DNA of 64,000 bases, taken from NCBI RefSeq assembly GCF_005145025.1, contig NZ_CP039695.1, forward strand, positions 2,227,501 to 2,291,500, given 5' to 3'. This document shows positions 45,588-54,179 of the stretch, one piece after another; position 1 is the stretch's first letter; the number at the start of each line of letters is the position of its first letter. The notes below the pieces were generated by a model that saw only the letters and a program-made list of their open reading frames with translations, was not told the DNA's origin and made no database searches. This stretch comes from Novosphingobium sp. EMRT-2 (lineage in GTDB: Bacteria > Pseudomonadota > Alphaproteobacteria > Sphingomonadales > Sphingomonadaceae). Position numbers and translations under genes: made by a program.

Positions 45588-46583
45588 TCAGCCCATCCGC
45601 GCGGCGACGAGCTGCTTGAGGTCCGCTTCGGGCCGCGCGCCGTAGTGCGAGATCACTTCGGCGGCGCAGATCGCGCCCAGCCGCAGGCAATCCTCCAGCG
45701 AGCGTCCGCGCACGTGGCCGAACAGGAAGCCGGCGGCGAAGAGATCGCCCGCGCCGGTGGTGTCCACCACCTGCTCGATCGGTTCGGCGGGAACGTGGGC
45801 CTGCTCGCTGCCGCTCACCGCGTGCGCGCCCTTTTCGCTGCGCGTGACCACCACCGTCGGCACCTTCGCCGCGAGCGAGGCGATGCCTTCGTGGAAATCC
45901 GCAATGCCGGTCAGCGCCGCCAGTTCGTGTTCGTTGGCGAAGAGAATGTCGATCTGGCCCGCTTCGATCAGCGCGCGGAAATCGTCGCCGTGGCGCGCGA
46001 TCACGAACGCGTCGGACAGTGTGAAGGCCACCTTGCGCCCGGCCGTACGCGCGGCGGCGATGGCGCGGCGCATGGCCTTGCGCGGCTCTTCCGGGTCCCA
46101 CAGGTAGCCTTCGAGATAGAGCACCGCGGCATCGGCGATCACCGCTTCGTCCAGCGCTTCGGCGGGGAGGAACTGCGACGCGCCCAGAAACGTGTTCATC
46201 GTGCGCTGGCCATCGGGCGTTACGAAGATCAGGCAGCGCGCCGTCGGCGGCTCGCTTTCGCGCGCGGGCGTGGCGAAGGCGATGCCACCGGCGCGGATGT
46301 CGTGCGCGAACACCTCGCCCAGCTGGTCCTGCGCCACCTGGCCGATGAAGCCGCAGGTCGCCCCCAGCGCCGCCAGCCCGGCCAGCGTATTCGCCGCCGA
46401 ACCGCCCGAAATCTCGCGCGCCGGCCCCATCGCGTCATAGAGTTCGCGCGCGCGATCGGCATCGACCAGCGTCATCCCGCCCTTGGCGAGGCCCAGCCGT
46501 TCGATATCCGCATCCTGCGCGGGGGCCATGACATCGACGATGGCATTGCCGATGGCGATTACGTCGGTAGCGGGAGCGGTCAT
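45588..46583 (-). CDS. PfkB-family sugar/adenosine kinase
   Basis: This 331-residue ribokinase-like kinase has the N-terminal IAIGNAIVDVMA, the GGSAANTLAGLAALGA substrate block, FVTPDGQRTMNTFLGAS, and the catalytic DTTGAGDLFAAGFLFG with its Asp base and anion hole. The sequence resembles bacterial adenosine kinases such as those of Rhizobium and Sphingomonas. Ribokinase or another nucleoside specificity cannot be excluded. The ATG at 46583 follows GGAG. It converges with the secreted protein gene to its left. Confidence 0.87.
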   Translation of the reverse strand: MTAPATDVIAIGNAIVDVMAPAQDADIERLGLAKGGMTLVDADRARELYDAMGPAREISGGSAANTLAGLAALGATCGFIGQVAQDQLGEVFAHDIRAGGIAFATPARESEPPTARCLIFVTPDGQRTMNTFLGASQFLPAEALDEAVIADAAVLYLEGYLWDPEEPRKAMRRAIAAARTAGRKVAFTLSDAFVIARHGDDFRALIEAGQIDILFANEHELAALTGIADFHEGIASLAAKVPTVVVTRSEKGAHAVSGSEQAHVPAEPIEQVVDTTGAGDLFAAGFLFGHVRGRSLEDCLRLGAICAAEVISHYGARPEADLKQLVAARMG

Positions 46584-46743
46584 CCGCAAGCTCCATGAAT
46601 GAGGGGCCGATCGGGGAACGGCAGGCGGCGCGGCCCTAGCGGGCTGTTTGCCGCGCCGCAAGTGCGCTGACCCGGCGACAACAGAGGACGAGCGGTTCCG
46701 TCTCCCGGTTGACAGCCGCGCGCCGCCGGGCGATCCGGCGTCC

Positions 46744-47448
46744 ATGCTTTCCGCTTTGGGGCTTTCCTTGGGCCAGCTTGCCGACCGGCGCATCCTGCGG
46801 GTGCTGGGGAAAAGCGCGCTCGTCACGCTCGCCCTGTTCGTGGTGCTGGGCGCGCTGGGCTGGTGGGGTCTCGACACGGCGTTCATCGCGTCCGGCCTGC
46901 GCGACGATCTGGCCAGCGGCACGCAGACCCTGCGCGTGCTGATCGCGGGCGTGATCGTGCTGATCGGGGTTTGGCTGCTGTTCCGGCTGGTGGCGATCGC
47001 GGTGGTCCAGTTCTTCGCGGACGAGGTCGTCGCAGCCGTGGAAGCGCGCCATTACCCCGCCCTCGCCGCCACGGCACGGCCGCTGGGCTGGCGCGCCGAA
47101 GCCCGGCAGGCGCTGCGCGGGCTGGTGCGATCGGTAATGTGGAACCTGGCCGCGCTGCCGGTTGCGGTGGTGCTGCTGGTCACCGGCCTTGGCCCGGCGC
47201 TGGTGTTCTTTGTGGTCAATGCCGTGCTGCTGGGGCGGGAACTGACCGACATGGTCCGGCTGCGCCACCGCGACGCCGCGGGAACCCCCGCCGCCCCGCC
47301 GCCCGCGTGGCAGCGGTTGCTGCTGGGCGGGACCGTGGCCGGATTGCTCGCCGTGCCTTTCCTCAACCTTGTCGCGCCGGTGATCGGCGCGGCGACGGCG
47401 ACGCATCTGGTCCTGCGCCGCCATACTGGAGTTTCCGATGCGCCGTAA
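46744..47448 (+). CDS. EI24/CysZ-like membrane protein
   Basis: This 234-residue protein has about four to five helices and the EI24/CysZ architecture: an RRILRVLGKSALVTLALFVVLG opening, a central FFADEVVAAVEARHYP loop, and LLGRELTDMVRLRHRDA near the end. CysZ transports sulfate in enterobacteria. No cys genes are here, so the substrate is open. The ATG at 46744 starts the homologous part; the next gene begins inside its last 11 bp. Confidence 0.87.
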   Translation: MLSALGLSLGQLADRRILRVLGKSALVTLALFVVLGALGWWGLDTAFIASGLRDDLASGTQTLRVLIAGVIVLIGVWLLFRLVAIAVVQFFADEVVAAVEARHYPALAATARPLGWRAEARQALRGLVRSVMWNLAALPVAVVLLVTGLGPALVFFVVNAVLLGRELTDMVRLRHRDAAGTPAAPPPAWQRLLLGGTVAGLLAVPFLNLVAPVIGAATATHLVLRRHTGVSDAP

Positions 47449-47839
47449 TCAGGCCGTGCTTGTGACGACCCTGCTGCTCGCGGCCTGCGGCGGCGGAACC
47501 GGCGCGCAGATCAGCGGGACGGGCAAGGCCGCGACCATCCGCAGCGTCGGCCATCCGCCACCGCGCCCCGCCGCGCAGATCCAGACCGCGCCCGGCCTCG
47601 AATCGGTGATCGGCGCCGACGCGCAGCAGCTATCGCGCCTGTTCGGGCCGCCCCGGCTCGACATTCGCGAGGAAGACGCGCGCAAGCTGCAATGGTCGGG
47701 ATCGGCCTGCATTCTCGACGTCTTCCTCTATCCCCCCGCGCAGGGCGGGCGGCAGACCGCGACCTATGTCGACGCGCGGCGCGGCGATGGCCGCGACGTC
47801 GATCGCGCCGCCTGCATCGCAGCGCTCAAGAAGCCCTGA
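47438..47839 (+). CDS. Small lipoprotein of unknown function
   Basis: This 133-residue predicted lipoprotein has a signal peptide with the lipobox LLAAC at about residues 13-17. The mature part has no family I recognise; it is short, with ARKLQWSGSACILDVFLYP and two further cysteines that may form a disulfide. It overlaps the CysZ-like gene by 11 bp and is probably co-translated with it. Confidence 0.87.
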   Translation: MRRNQAVLVTTLLLAACGGGTGAQISGTGKAATIRSVGHPPPRPAAQIQTAPGLESVIGADAQQLSRLFGPPRLDIREEDARKLQWSGSACILDVFLYPPAQGGRQTATYVDARRGDGRDVDRAACIAALKKP

Positions 47840-47849
47840 GCGCAGGCCC

Positions 47850-48293
47850 CTAACCGCAAGGGCGCGCGGCAGGCTCCGCCACGCTCCACGGCGCGAAGGC
47901 CGGGGCGCCGGGGCGGGCGATGTCCGCCAGCGAATAGCGGTCGAGCACGGCGAGGAACGCCTCCAGCGCTTCGGCCAGAACGCCGCTCAGCGTGCAATCG
48001 GCGCGCAGCGCGCAGCGGGCGCAATCGGCCAGCTTCATGCCCCGTTCCAGCGCGCGCACCACCGCGCCCACGTTGATCCCGTCCGCCGGGCGCGCCAGGG
48101 CGATGCCGCCGCCGCGCCCGCGCAGGCTGCGGGCGAAGCCTTCGTGCACCAGCGCCTGCGCGACCTTGGCGACATGGTGGGGCGAAAGCCCCTGTTCGGC
48201 GGCAAAGGCCGGAACCGAAACGGCTTCGCCTTCTCGCCGGGCAAGCACGATCAACAGGCGCAGGCCGAAATCCGTATGCTGGGTCAGTTGCAT
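47850..48293 (-). CDS. Rrf2-family regulator, NsrR-like
   Basis: This 147-residue Fe-S regulator has the Rrf2 winged helix (MQLTQHTDFGLRLLIVLARREG, GLSPHHVAKVAQAL, RGRGGGIALARP) and three cysteines, C-x2-C-x5-C, in ADCARCALRADCTL for an Fe-S cluster. NsrR proteins derepress nitric-oxide detoxification genes when NO damages the cluster. Here it is divergent from a haemoglobin gene with palindromic DNA between them, the arrangement expected of NsrR. It could also sense oxidative stress. Confidence 0.9.
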   Translation of the reverse strand: MQLTQHTDFGLRLLIVLARREGEAVSVPAFAAEQGLSPHHVAKVAQALVHEGFARSLRGRGGGIALARPADGINVGAVVRALERGMKLADCARCALRADCTLSGVLAEALEAFLAVLDRYSLADIARPGAPAFAPWSVAEPAARPCG

Positions 48294-48338
48294 CGTTCGA
48301 TCATGTCGGATTTTCGCTTGCCCGAATCAAGCATTTCC

Positions 48339-48360
48339 AATACCGGTATTTTTAATACTT
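48339..48360. promoter_or_regulatory. Putative operator for the divergent NsrR-like regulator
   Basis: A perfect 12-bp palindrome AATACCGGTATT (48339-48350) is followed by AATACTT (48354-48360). An AAGCATT earlier makes a wider imperfect repeat with it. It lies in an AT-rich stretch midway between the regulator and haemoglobin starts, and probably holds both promoters. Confidence 0.6.
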
Positions 48361-48379
48361 GTTTTAAGGAGATCCCGCC

Positions 48380-48841
48380 ATGCGCACCGCTTCCGAACAG
48401 GCCAAGGCCATCGTCAAGGCCACGGCCCCCGTCATCGAAAAGCACGGCCTTGAGATCACCACCGCGATGTACGCGCGGCTGTTCCGAAATGCGGAAGTCG
48501 CAGCGATGTTCGACCAGGCCGCGCAGGACAGCGGCGAACAGCCGCGCCGGCTGGCCGGGGCGATCCTGGCCTATGCCCGGAACATCGACAAGCTGGGCAA
48601 CCTTGGCCCGGCGGTGCAGCGGATGGTGACCAGGCACGTCGAAACCGGCGTCAAGGCGGAACACTATCCGCTGGTGGCCGAAGCCCTGCTGCCGGCGATC
48701 CGCGACGTGGTGGGCGCGGACGTGGCCACCGACGACGTGCTCGCCGCCTGGGGCGAAGCCTACTGGATGCTGGCCGACATCCTGATCGCGGCCGAAGCCC
48801 AGGCCTACGAGGAAGCCTCCACGCAAGTCTCCGCCGCATGA
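48380..48841 (+). CDS. Single-domain bacterial haemoglobin (Vitreoscilla-type)
   Basis: This 153-residue globin resembles VHb and the globin domain of flavohaemoglobins. The F-helix region with the proximal His (RHVETGVKAEHYPLVAEALLPAI) and the H-helix (DDVLAAWGEAYWMLADILIAAEAQAYEE) match well. The ATG at 48380 follows AAGGAG. It probably dioxygenates nitric oxide or buffers oxygen, under control of the NsrR-like regulator. No reductase domain is fused. Confidence 0.93.
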   Translation: MRTASEQAKAIVKATAPVIEKHGLEITTAMYARLFRNAEVAAMFDQAAQDSGEQPRRLAGAILAYARNIDKLGNLGPAVQRMVTRHVETGVKAEHYPLVAEALLPAIRDVVGADVATDDVLAAWGEAYWMLADILIAAEAQAYEEASTQVSAA

Positions 48842-48853
48842 CGCGGCGCGAGA

Positions 48854-48893
48854 GCCCGCCGTCCGCGATCCCCCTCAACAGCGGACGGCGGGC
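48854..48893. terminator. Perfect inverted repeat between convergent genes
   Basis: A 13-bp perfect stem (GCCCGCCGTCCGC against GCGGACGGCGGGC) with a 14-nt loop lies between the haemoglobin and reductase stops. Neither strand has a clear T-run, so it is terminator-like but may act bidirectionally or as an mRNA end stabiliser. Confidence 0.6.
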
Positions 48894-48910
48894 TTGATCG
48901 CCGGTGTCGC

Positions 48911-50089
48911 TCAGTCCTCCACCGCGAAGGCGATCTCGGCGTGCGCGCGCAACCGCGCCACCAGCGCTTCGCCCAGCAGCGCGCCCGGCGTGGCGATCCC
49001 GCCGTCCGCCGCGCAGGACAGCAGCGCGATGCCGGTTTCCGCCAGCATCCGGCTGGTGGAGCCATAGCCCGGATCGTAGCGCCCCTTGACGCCATAGCGG
49101 ATCGTCCGCCCGTCGGGCATCTCGCCCACGAACAGCACGTCGTAGAAGCCGTTTTCGCGTTCTTCCTGCGACGGGCCTTCGCCCGGCTGCGGATCATCGG
49201 GCCGGCCGATCATCGGCGTGGTGGCGATATGCTCGGCCACGGCCTTCCCCTGGTCGCCGGGGCCTGTCAGGATCATTTCGTCATAGACGAAGTCCTGGCC
49301 ATAGGGGTGCCCGAGCAACCGGTTGGTGCGGTGGACGTTCTTGGTGTTGATCGTCGCCATGATGAATGGCGCTTCCCACGATCCCAGCGTCTCATCGTAT
49401 TGCGGCTTGTCGCCAGCGGGCTGCGGCGGCCCTTCGAAACCCGGCGTCAGGCCGAAGGCGCTGGTCATCCAGGGAATCAGTTCTGGATGCTGGCCCAGCG
49501 TGGCGAGCGTGGCCTTGAGGCTGGCCGCGGTTCCGCCCGAAGCGCCGCCCTTCATCCCCCGGACCCGCCCTTTCACGCGCGGCGAGGTCGCCCCGAAGCG
49601 GGCCACGGCCTCCTTTTGCAGCATCAGCACGCCCAGATCGAACGGGATCGAATCGAAGCCCGAGGAGAAGCTCACCCGCGCTCCGGTGCGCTTCGCTTCC
49701 GCGTCGTACTTGTCCACCATCTGGCGCATCCACACCGGCTCGCCGCACAAGTCGGCATAGTCGGTTCCCGCCGCGATGCAGGCGGCCAGCACCGGTTCGC
49801 CATAGAGCTGGTAGGGGCCGACCGTCGTCACCACCACGCGCGTCTGTTCCGCCATGGCCGTGAGGCTGGCGGGATCGCCGGCATCGGCCACGATCAGCGG
49901 CGTATTGATCGGCGCGTCGATCGCGTCGCGCACCTCGGCGAGCTTGCCGGCGCTGCGCCCGGCCATCGCCCAGCGCGGCCCTTCCTGTCCATAGGCCCGC
50001 GCTAGGTACTGCGCCACGAGCCGCCCGGTAAACCCGGTCGCGCCATAGACCACGATGTCGAACGGCCGATCCGCCCTGGCACCCATCAT
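48911..50089 (-). CDS. Saccharopine-dehydrogenase-like NAD(P)-binding reductase
   Basis: This 392-residue oxidoreductase has an N-terminal Rossmann motif (DIVVYGATGFTGRLVAQYLA) and TTVGPYQLYGEPVLAACIAAGTDYADLCGEP, typical of the trans-acting enoyl reductase and saccharopine dehydrogenase-like group. The SGFDSIPFDLGVLML and GGASGGTAAS blocks also fit. Relatives act on polyketide or lipid double bonds; the substrate here is unknown. The ATG pair at 50089/50086 can start it. Confidence 0.9.
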   Translation of the reverse strand: MMGARADRPFDIVVYGATGFTGRLVAQYLARAYGQEGPRWAMAGRSAGKLAEVRDAIDAPINTPLIVADAGDPASLTAMAEQTRVVVTTVGPYQLYGEPVLAACIAAGTDYADLCGEPVWMRQMVDKYDAEAKRTGARVSFSSGFDSIPFDLGVLMLQKEAVARFGATSPRVKGRVRGMKGGASGGTAASLKATLATLGQHPELIPWMTSAFGLTPGFEGPPQPAGDKPQYDETLGSWEAPFIMATINTKNVHRTNRLLGHPYGQDFVYDEMILTGPGDQGKAVAEHIATTPMIGRPDDPQPGEGPSQEERENGFYDVLFVGEMPDGRTIRYGVKGRYDPGYGSTSRMLAETGIALLSCAADGGIATPGALLGEALVARLRAHAEIAFAVED

Positions 50090-50185
50090 CCCATCCCCTT
50101 TTTCGGTTCGTTATGGGCGGGATGGTGATCGGCCCCGTTCCGGAAAGCAACAGGACAGTTGCCGCAGCGATTGCAGGCGCGGAGA

Positions 50186-50740
50186 TTAAAGCCGGGGCAG
50201 GGTCACCCCGCGCTGGCCCATGTACTTCCCCGCGCGGTCGGCATAGCTGACCTCGCACGGCTCGTTCCCCTGCAGGAACAGGAACTGGCACGCGCCCTCG
50301 TTGGCGTAGATTTTGGCCGGGAGCGGCGTGGTGTTGGAGAATTCCAGCGTGACGTGGCCTTCCCAGCCTGGCTCCAGCGGGGTGACGTTCACGATGATGC
50401 CGCAGCGGGCATAAGTCGATTTGCCGAGGCAGATCACCAGCACATCGCGCGGCACGCGGAAATATTCGACCGTGCGGGCCAGCGCGAAGCTGTTGGGCGG
50501 GATCACGCAGACGTCGGTCTTGCGATCCACGAACGAGTTGGACGCAAAGTCCTTGGGGTCCACCACCGCCGAATCGACGTTGGTGAAGATCTTGAACTCG
50601 TCCGCCACGCGCGCGTCGTAGCCATAGGAGGACAGGCCATAGCTGATGCAGCCTTCCCGCCGCTGGCTTTCCACGAACGGCTCGATCATGCCCTCGCGCT
50701 GCGCCTTGTCGCGAATCCACTTGTCGGAAAGAATGGCCAC
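50186..50740 (-). CDS. dcd: dCTP deaminase
   Basis: Dcd deaminates dCTP to dUTP. The 184-residue protein has the conserved LSDKWI start, [57 protein letters not shown] and [10 protein letters not shown] blocks. The catalytic Glu (HVTLEF) and the trimer-forming Arg/Ser (KSTYAR) are present. The GTG start at 50740 follows GGGGAA. It sits 39 bp after the cdd stop on the same strand. Confidence 0.96.
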   Translation of the reverse strand: MAILSDKWIRDKAQREGMIEPFVESQRREGCISYGLSSYGYDARVADEFKIFTNVDSAVVDPKDFASNSFVDRKTDVCVIPPNSFALARTVEYFRVPRDVLVICLGKSTYARCGIIVNVTPLEPGWEGHVTLEFSNTTPLPAKIYANEGACQFLFLQGNEPCEVSYADRAGKYMGQRGVTLPRL

Positions 50741-50779
50741 GTTGATTCCCCGATAAATCCTGTTCAGGCCAAACTGCCT

Positions 50780-51229
50780 TTATACCAAACTGGCCGGACC
50801 GAAAGCATGCGGCAAGAGCGCCGAGAGCCGCACCTCGATCACGTCGCGCGTGCCCACGCACAGCACCAGCGGATCGGTGCCGCCCAGCGCGGCCAGTTCG
50901 TTGAGCACCTGCCGGCAGCGCCCGCACGGCGTGATCGCCGCGTCGACCGCTCCGCCGGCCCCGCCCATCACCGCCACCGCGACCAGACCGCCGCGCCGCC
51001 CGGCATGGCTGGCGATCGCGCAGGCAACCGTCTCGGCGCAGAGCGACAGGCCATAGCTGGCGTTCTCCACGTTCGCCCCGGTCACGATCGCGCCGTCCTC
51101 GAACAGCAGCGCCGCGCCGACGTGGAAGTCCGAATAGGGCGCATAGGCGGTATCGACCGCCGTCCGCGCGGCCGCGACCAGCGCCTCGCGCGCGCCGGGA
51201 GCAAGATCGGGCGACACAATGTTCGTCAT
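50780..51229 (-). CDS. cdd: Cytidine deaminase
   Basis: This 149-residue zinc enzyme converts (deoxy)cytidine to (deoxy)uridine. The metal site is CAE in GLSLCAETVACAIAS with a PCGRCRQVL pair, and NVENASYG binds substrate. The ATG at 51229 overlaps the stop of the GH25-like gene (ATGA), so cdd follows it in the operon and dcd comes next. Pyrimidine salvage therefore ends this run of genes. Confidence 0.95.
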   Translation of the reverse strand: MTNIVSPDLAPGAREALVAAARTAVDTAYAPYSDFHVGAALLFEDGAIVTGANVENASYGLSLCAETVACAIASHAGRRGGLVAVAVMGGAGGAVDAAITPCGRCRQVLNELAALGGTDPLVLCVGTRDVIEVRLSALLPHAFGPASLV

Positions 51230-51921
51230 GGCTGCACCGCCACCCAGCGCAACGGTCCCGGCGCGGCATCGGTGCGCAGGCGGCTCGTCGCCGTCCACAT
51301 CACCCACGGCCGTTTGGCATAGCCCGGCACGAGGAGATCCTGGCGGACCCAGATGTTGCGATCGATCATGGCGGCGAGGTGATAGCGGCTTTCGAACCCG
51401 CGCGACAGCATCAGGATCGCCGGCTTGCCCGCGTGCATTTCCATCTGGTTGAGGAACGTCGTCAGCTCGCTCTGCAGGGCGGCTTCGCCCGGCGCATCGG
51501 GGCAGCTGCGCGAATCGATGTCGAGCACGACCGCCGGCGGCAGCAGCTTGGCGTCGCGCGGGACGGTGGTGACGAAATTGGCCGCCTGCGCATCAGCCGG
51601 GGCGCACAGGTCATAGACATGCACCGCGCCCACCTGCATCCCCTGCGCGCGCGCCGCGTCCAGCCCGGACGCGAAGGCGGCGTCGCGGCGTCCGGGGCCT
51701 TCGCTGGCCGTCAGATAGACGAAGTCGGCGCCGCGGGCGTGGAGGATGCGCCAGTCGACCGGTGCGTCATGCTCATCGATCCAGGCGCCTTGTACCGGAT
51801 AGTGCGCGCGATCGGGCATCCAGGTGCGCGCCTTCCACCAGCCCAGGCCGATGGCGATCATCACGACCAGCAGCAATGCCGCCAGCCAGCGCCGCAGCGC
51901 CGTTTTCTTCGCCTTCGCCAT
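51226..51921 (-). CDS. GH25-like (lysozyme-fold) membrane-anchored protein
   Basis: This 231-residue protein has an N-terminal signal anchor (RRWLAALLLVVMIAIGLGWW). Its fold resembles glycoside hydrolase family 25, with VQGAWIDEHDAPVDWRILHARGADFVYLTASEG opening and IWVRQD...PWVMWTATS closing. The usual D-x-E catalytic motif reads LDID, so the acid residue may be changed and activity is uncertain. It overlaps cdd by 4 bp, an unexpected partner. Confidence 0.8.
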   Translation of the reverse strand: MAKAKKTALRRWLAALLLVVMIAIGLGWWKARTWMPDRAHYPVQGAWIDEHDAPVDWRILHARGADFVYLTASEGPGRRDAAFASGLDAARAQGMQVGAVHVYDLCAPADAQAANFVTTVPRDAKLLPPAVVLDIDSRSCPDAPGEAALQSELTTFLNQMEMHAGKPAILMLSRGFESRYHLAAMIDRNIWVRQDLLVPGYAKRPWVMWTATSRLRTDAAPGPLRWVAVQP

Positions 51922-51950
51922 GAAATCCGTATCCCGCGACCCCGGTCCCT

Positions 51951-52433
51951 CTAGCCCCTGATATGGAGGACGCAGATCAAGGTAAAGAGCCGGCGGGCCG
52001 TGGCGAAGTCCGTCTCCACCTTGCCGTCGAGCCGTTCCAGCAGCATTTCGGCCGCATCGTTGTGAACACCGCGCCGGGCCATGTCGATCGTCTCGATCTC
52101 CTGCGCGGTCGCCCGACGGATGGCCTGGTAGTACGAATCGCAGATCGCGAAATAGTCGCGGATCGGCCGGCGGAACCGCCCCAGACCGAGGATGATCGTT
52201 TCGAGCAGATTTTCCTGTTCGTCGGCGATGACCAGCGCCAGCCGCCCGTCCTCCACCGACAGGCGCAGGCGATAGGGACCGGTATGCCCGGCCTCGAACG
52301 CGCGGATCGGACGGAAGGTGTTTTCCTCGATCAGATCGAAGATCGCGATCCGGCGTTCCTGCTCGATATCGGCATTGCGCCAGAGGATCGTCGCCTCGTC
52401 GAGCTCGATATGCGAGATGCGCGGGTCCGCCAT
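51951..52433 (-). CDS. UPF0262 family protein
   Basis: This 160-residue conserved alphaproteobacterial protein of unknown function matches the UPF0262 layout: ISHIELDEATILWRNADIEQERRIAIFDLIEEN, ETIILGLGRFRRPIRDYFAICDSYYQAIR and ETIDMARRGVHNDAAEMLLERL. It has no signal peptide or membrane helix. The ATG at 52433 is chosen; a longer open stretch upstream runs into dnaB antisense and is not coding. It is divergent from dnaB. Confidence 0.92.
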   Translation of the reverse strand: MADPRISHIELDEATILWRNADIEQERRIAIFDLIEENTFRPIRAFEAGHTGPYRLRLSVEDGRLALVIADEQENLLETIILGLGRFRRPIRDYFAICDSYYQAIRRATAQEIETIDMARRGVHNDAAEMLLERLDGKVETDFATARRLFTLICVLHIRG

Positions 52434-52485
52434 GGGGCAGGCTATTTCGCAGACGCGGCAAGGCGCGGCAAGAGATTTGCGCAGT

Positions 52486-52502
52486 CCACAGGCTGTGGGT
52501 AA
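52486..52502. promoter_or_regulatory. Palindrome with DnaA-box-like half upstream of dnaB
   Basis: CCACAG-G-CTGTGG (52486-52498) is a perfect palindrome. The minus strand of 52494-52502 reads TTACCCACA, one base from the DnaA box TTATCCACA. It lies 67 bp before the dnaB start. The function is a guess. Confidence 0.3.
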
Positions 52503-52568
52503 ATTCAGGCGGCATTCGGGCCACACCGCGTCTTGCGGCGACCCGTCTCCCTGCGCCATTGGTGTGTC

Positions 52569-54080
52569 ATGTCGGCAAGTGAAGCGATCCTCCTGCGCGA
52601 ACCCGAAGAGATTCGCACCCTCCCCTCCAACGTCGAGGCGGAAGCCGCGTTTCTGGGCGCGGTGCTGATCGACAACCGGATTCTGGAAGAACTCGCCACC
52701 CCGCTGAAGCCCGAGCATTTCTTCGCGCCGGTCCACGGCCGCGTCTATGAGCGCATCCTCGCGCTGGTCGATCGCAAGGCGGTGGTCACGCCGGTCACGC
52801 TCAAGCCCTATTTCGAAAGCGACGAAGGGCTGAAGGAACTGGGCGGCACCGCCTATCTCGCGCGGCTGACGGCGGACGGACAGGGCCTGCTCGCCCCGCG
52901 CGAACTGGCCGAACAGGTCTATGACCTCGCCCTGCTGCGCGAACTGATGGCGGTGGGCCGCAACCTCGTCGAAGGCGCGCGCGACACCAGCAATTCGGTC
53001 GCGCCGCTCGAACAGATCGAACGCGCCGAAGCCGCGCTCTATGCCGTGGCCGAAGGCGCGCAGACCGGCAGCGAGGCGCAGAGCTTCGGCATGGCCACGC
53101 GCACCTCGCTGGAAATGATCGAGAAGGCGCTGCTTTCGGGCGGCCACATCTCGGGCAAGACCACCGGCCTTACCTCGGTGAACGAGAAGATCGGCGGGTT
53201 GCACGATTCGGACCTCATCATCCTCGCCGGCCGCCCGGGCATGGGCAAGACCTCGCTCGTCACCAACATCGCGTTCAATTCGGCCGACCGGCTGCGGCGC
53301 GACCAGGCCGATGGCATCGCCACCAAGGATTCGGTCGGCGCGGCGGTGGCCTTTTTCAGCCTGGAAATGAGCGCGGACCAGCTCGCCACGCGTATTCTGG
53401 CCGAACAATCGGGCATCAGTTCCGAAGCGCTGCGCATGGGCCGCATCAGCCGCGAGGATTTCCAGCAGCTTTCGTTCGCCAGCCAGCGCCTGGCCGAACT
53501 GCCGCTCTATATTGACGACACACCGGCCCTGACCATCGGCAGCCTGCGTACGCGGGCGCGGCGATTGAAGCGCCGGCACGACATCGGCCTGATCATCGTC
53601 GACTACCTCCAGCTTCTCCAGGGATCAGGCCGCAGCGACAACCGCGTCAACGAAATCTCGGAAATCAGCCGCGGCCTGAAGACGCTGGCCAAGGAGCTTT
53701 CGGTCCCGGTGATCGCACTGTCACAGCTTAGCCGCGCGGTCGAACAGCGCGACGACAAGCGACCGATGCTGTCGGACCTGCGCGAATCGGGCTCGATCGA
53801 GCAGGACGCGGACATGGTCTGGTTCGTGTTCCGCGAGGATTACTACGTCGCCGCGCGCGAACCCAAGGTGCCGCAGGGCAGCGACGACATGAAGATCCAG
53901 GAAGCCCACGCCGCCTGGCAGGCGGAAATGGAGCGCGTCTATGGCCTGGCCGAACTGATCGTGGCCAAGCAGCGCCACGGCTCGACCGGCAAGGTGCGCC
54001 TGCGCTTCGAATCGCGCATCACCAAGTTCAGCGATCTCGCCCCCGACGCGTTGGCCGGCCACAGCTACAACGACGAATGA
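52569..54080 (+). CDS. dnaB: Replicative DNA helicase DnaB
   Basis: DnaB is the hexameric helicase at the replication fork. The 503-residue protein has the N-terminal helical domain (NVEAEAAFLGAVLIDNRILEEL) and a RecA-like motor with Walker A GRPGMGKTSLV. H1a FFSLEMSADQLATRIL, H3 LIIVDYLQLLQGSG and SQLSRAVEQRDDKRPMLSDLRESGSIEQDAD follow. The ATG at 52569 is preferred over a start 36 bp earlier. No intein is present. Confidence 0.97.
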   Translation: MSASEAILLREPEEIRTLPSNVEAEAAFLGAVLIDNRILEELATPLKPEHFFAPVHGRVYERILALVDRKAVVTPVTLKPYFESDEGLKELGGTAYLARLTADGQGLLAPRELAEQVYDLALLRELMAVGRNLVEGARDTSNSVAPLEQIERAEAALYAVAEGAQTGSEAQSFGMATRTSLEMIEKALLSGGHISGKTTGLTSVNEKIGGLHDSDLIILAGRPGMGKTSLVTNIAFNSADRLRRDQADGIATKDSVGAAVAFFSLEMSADQLATRILAEQSGISSEALRMGRISREDFQQLSFASQRLAELPLYIDDTPALTIGSLRTRARRLKRRHDIGLIIVDYLQLLQGSGRSDNRVNEISEISRGLKTLAKELSVPVIALSQLSRAVEQRDDKRPMLSDLRESGSIEQDADMVWFVFREDYYVAAREPKVPQGSDDMKIQEAHAAWQAEMERVYGLAELIVAKQRHGSTGKVRLRFESRITKFSDLAPDALAGHSYNDE

Positions 54081-54111
54081 TGCAGCACCCGGTCTCGCTT
54101 TCCCGATTTCC

Positions 54112-54140
54112 TTGACTTTTCCACACCCCGCGCCTAGCTG
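54112..54140 (+). promoter_or_regulatory. Predicted rpoZ promoter
   Basis: TTGACT (54112-54117) and TAGCTG (54135-54140) are spaced by 17 bp, 40 bp before the rpoZ start. The -35 is near consensus and the -10 is weaker. Confidence 0.5.
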
Positions 54141-54179
54141 CGGCTCTTTCCGTCCTTTCCAATATTCCGGAGTGCCCGA

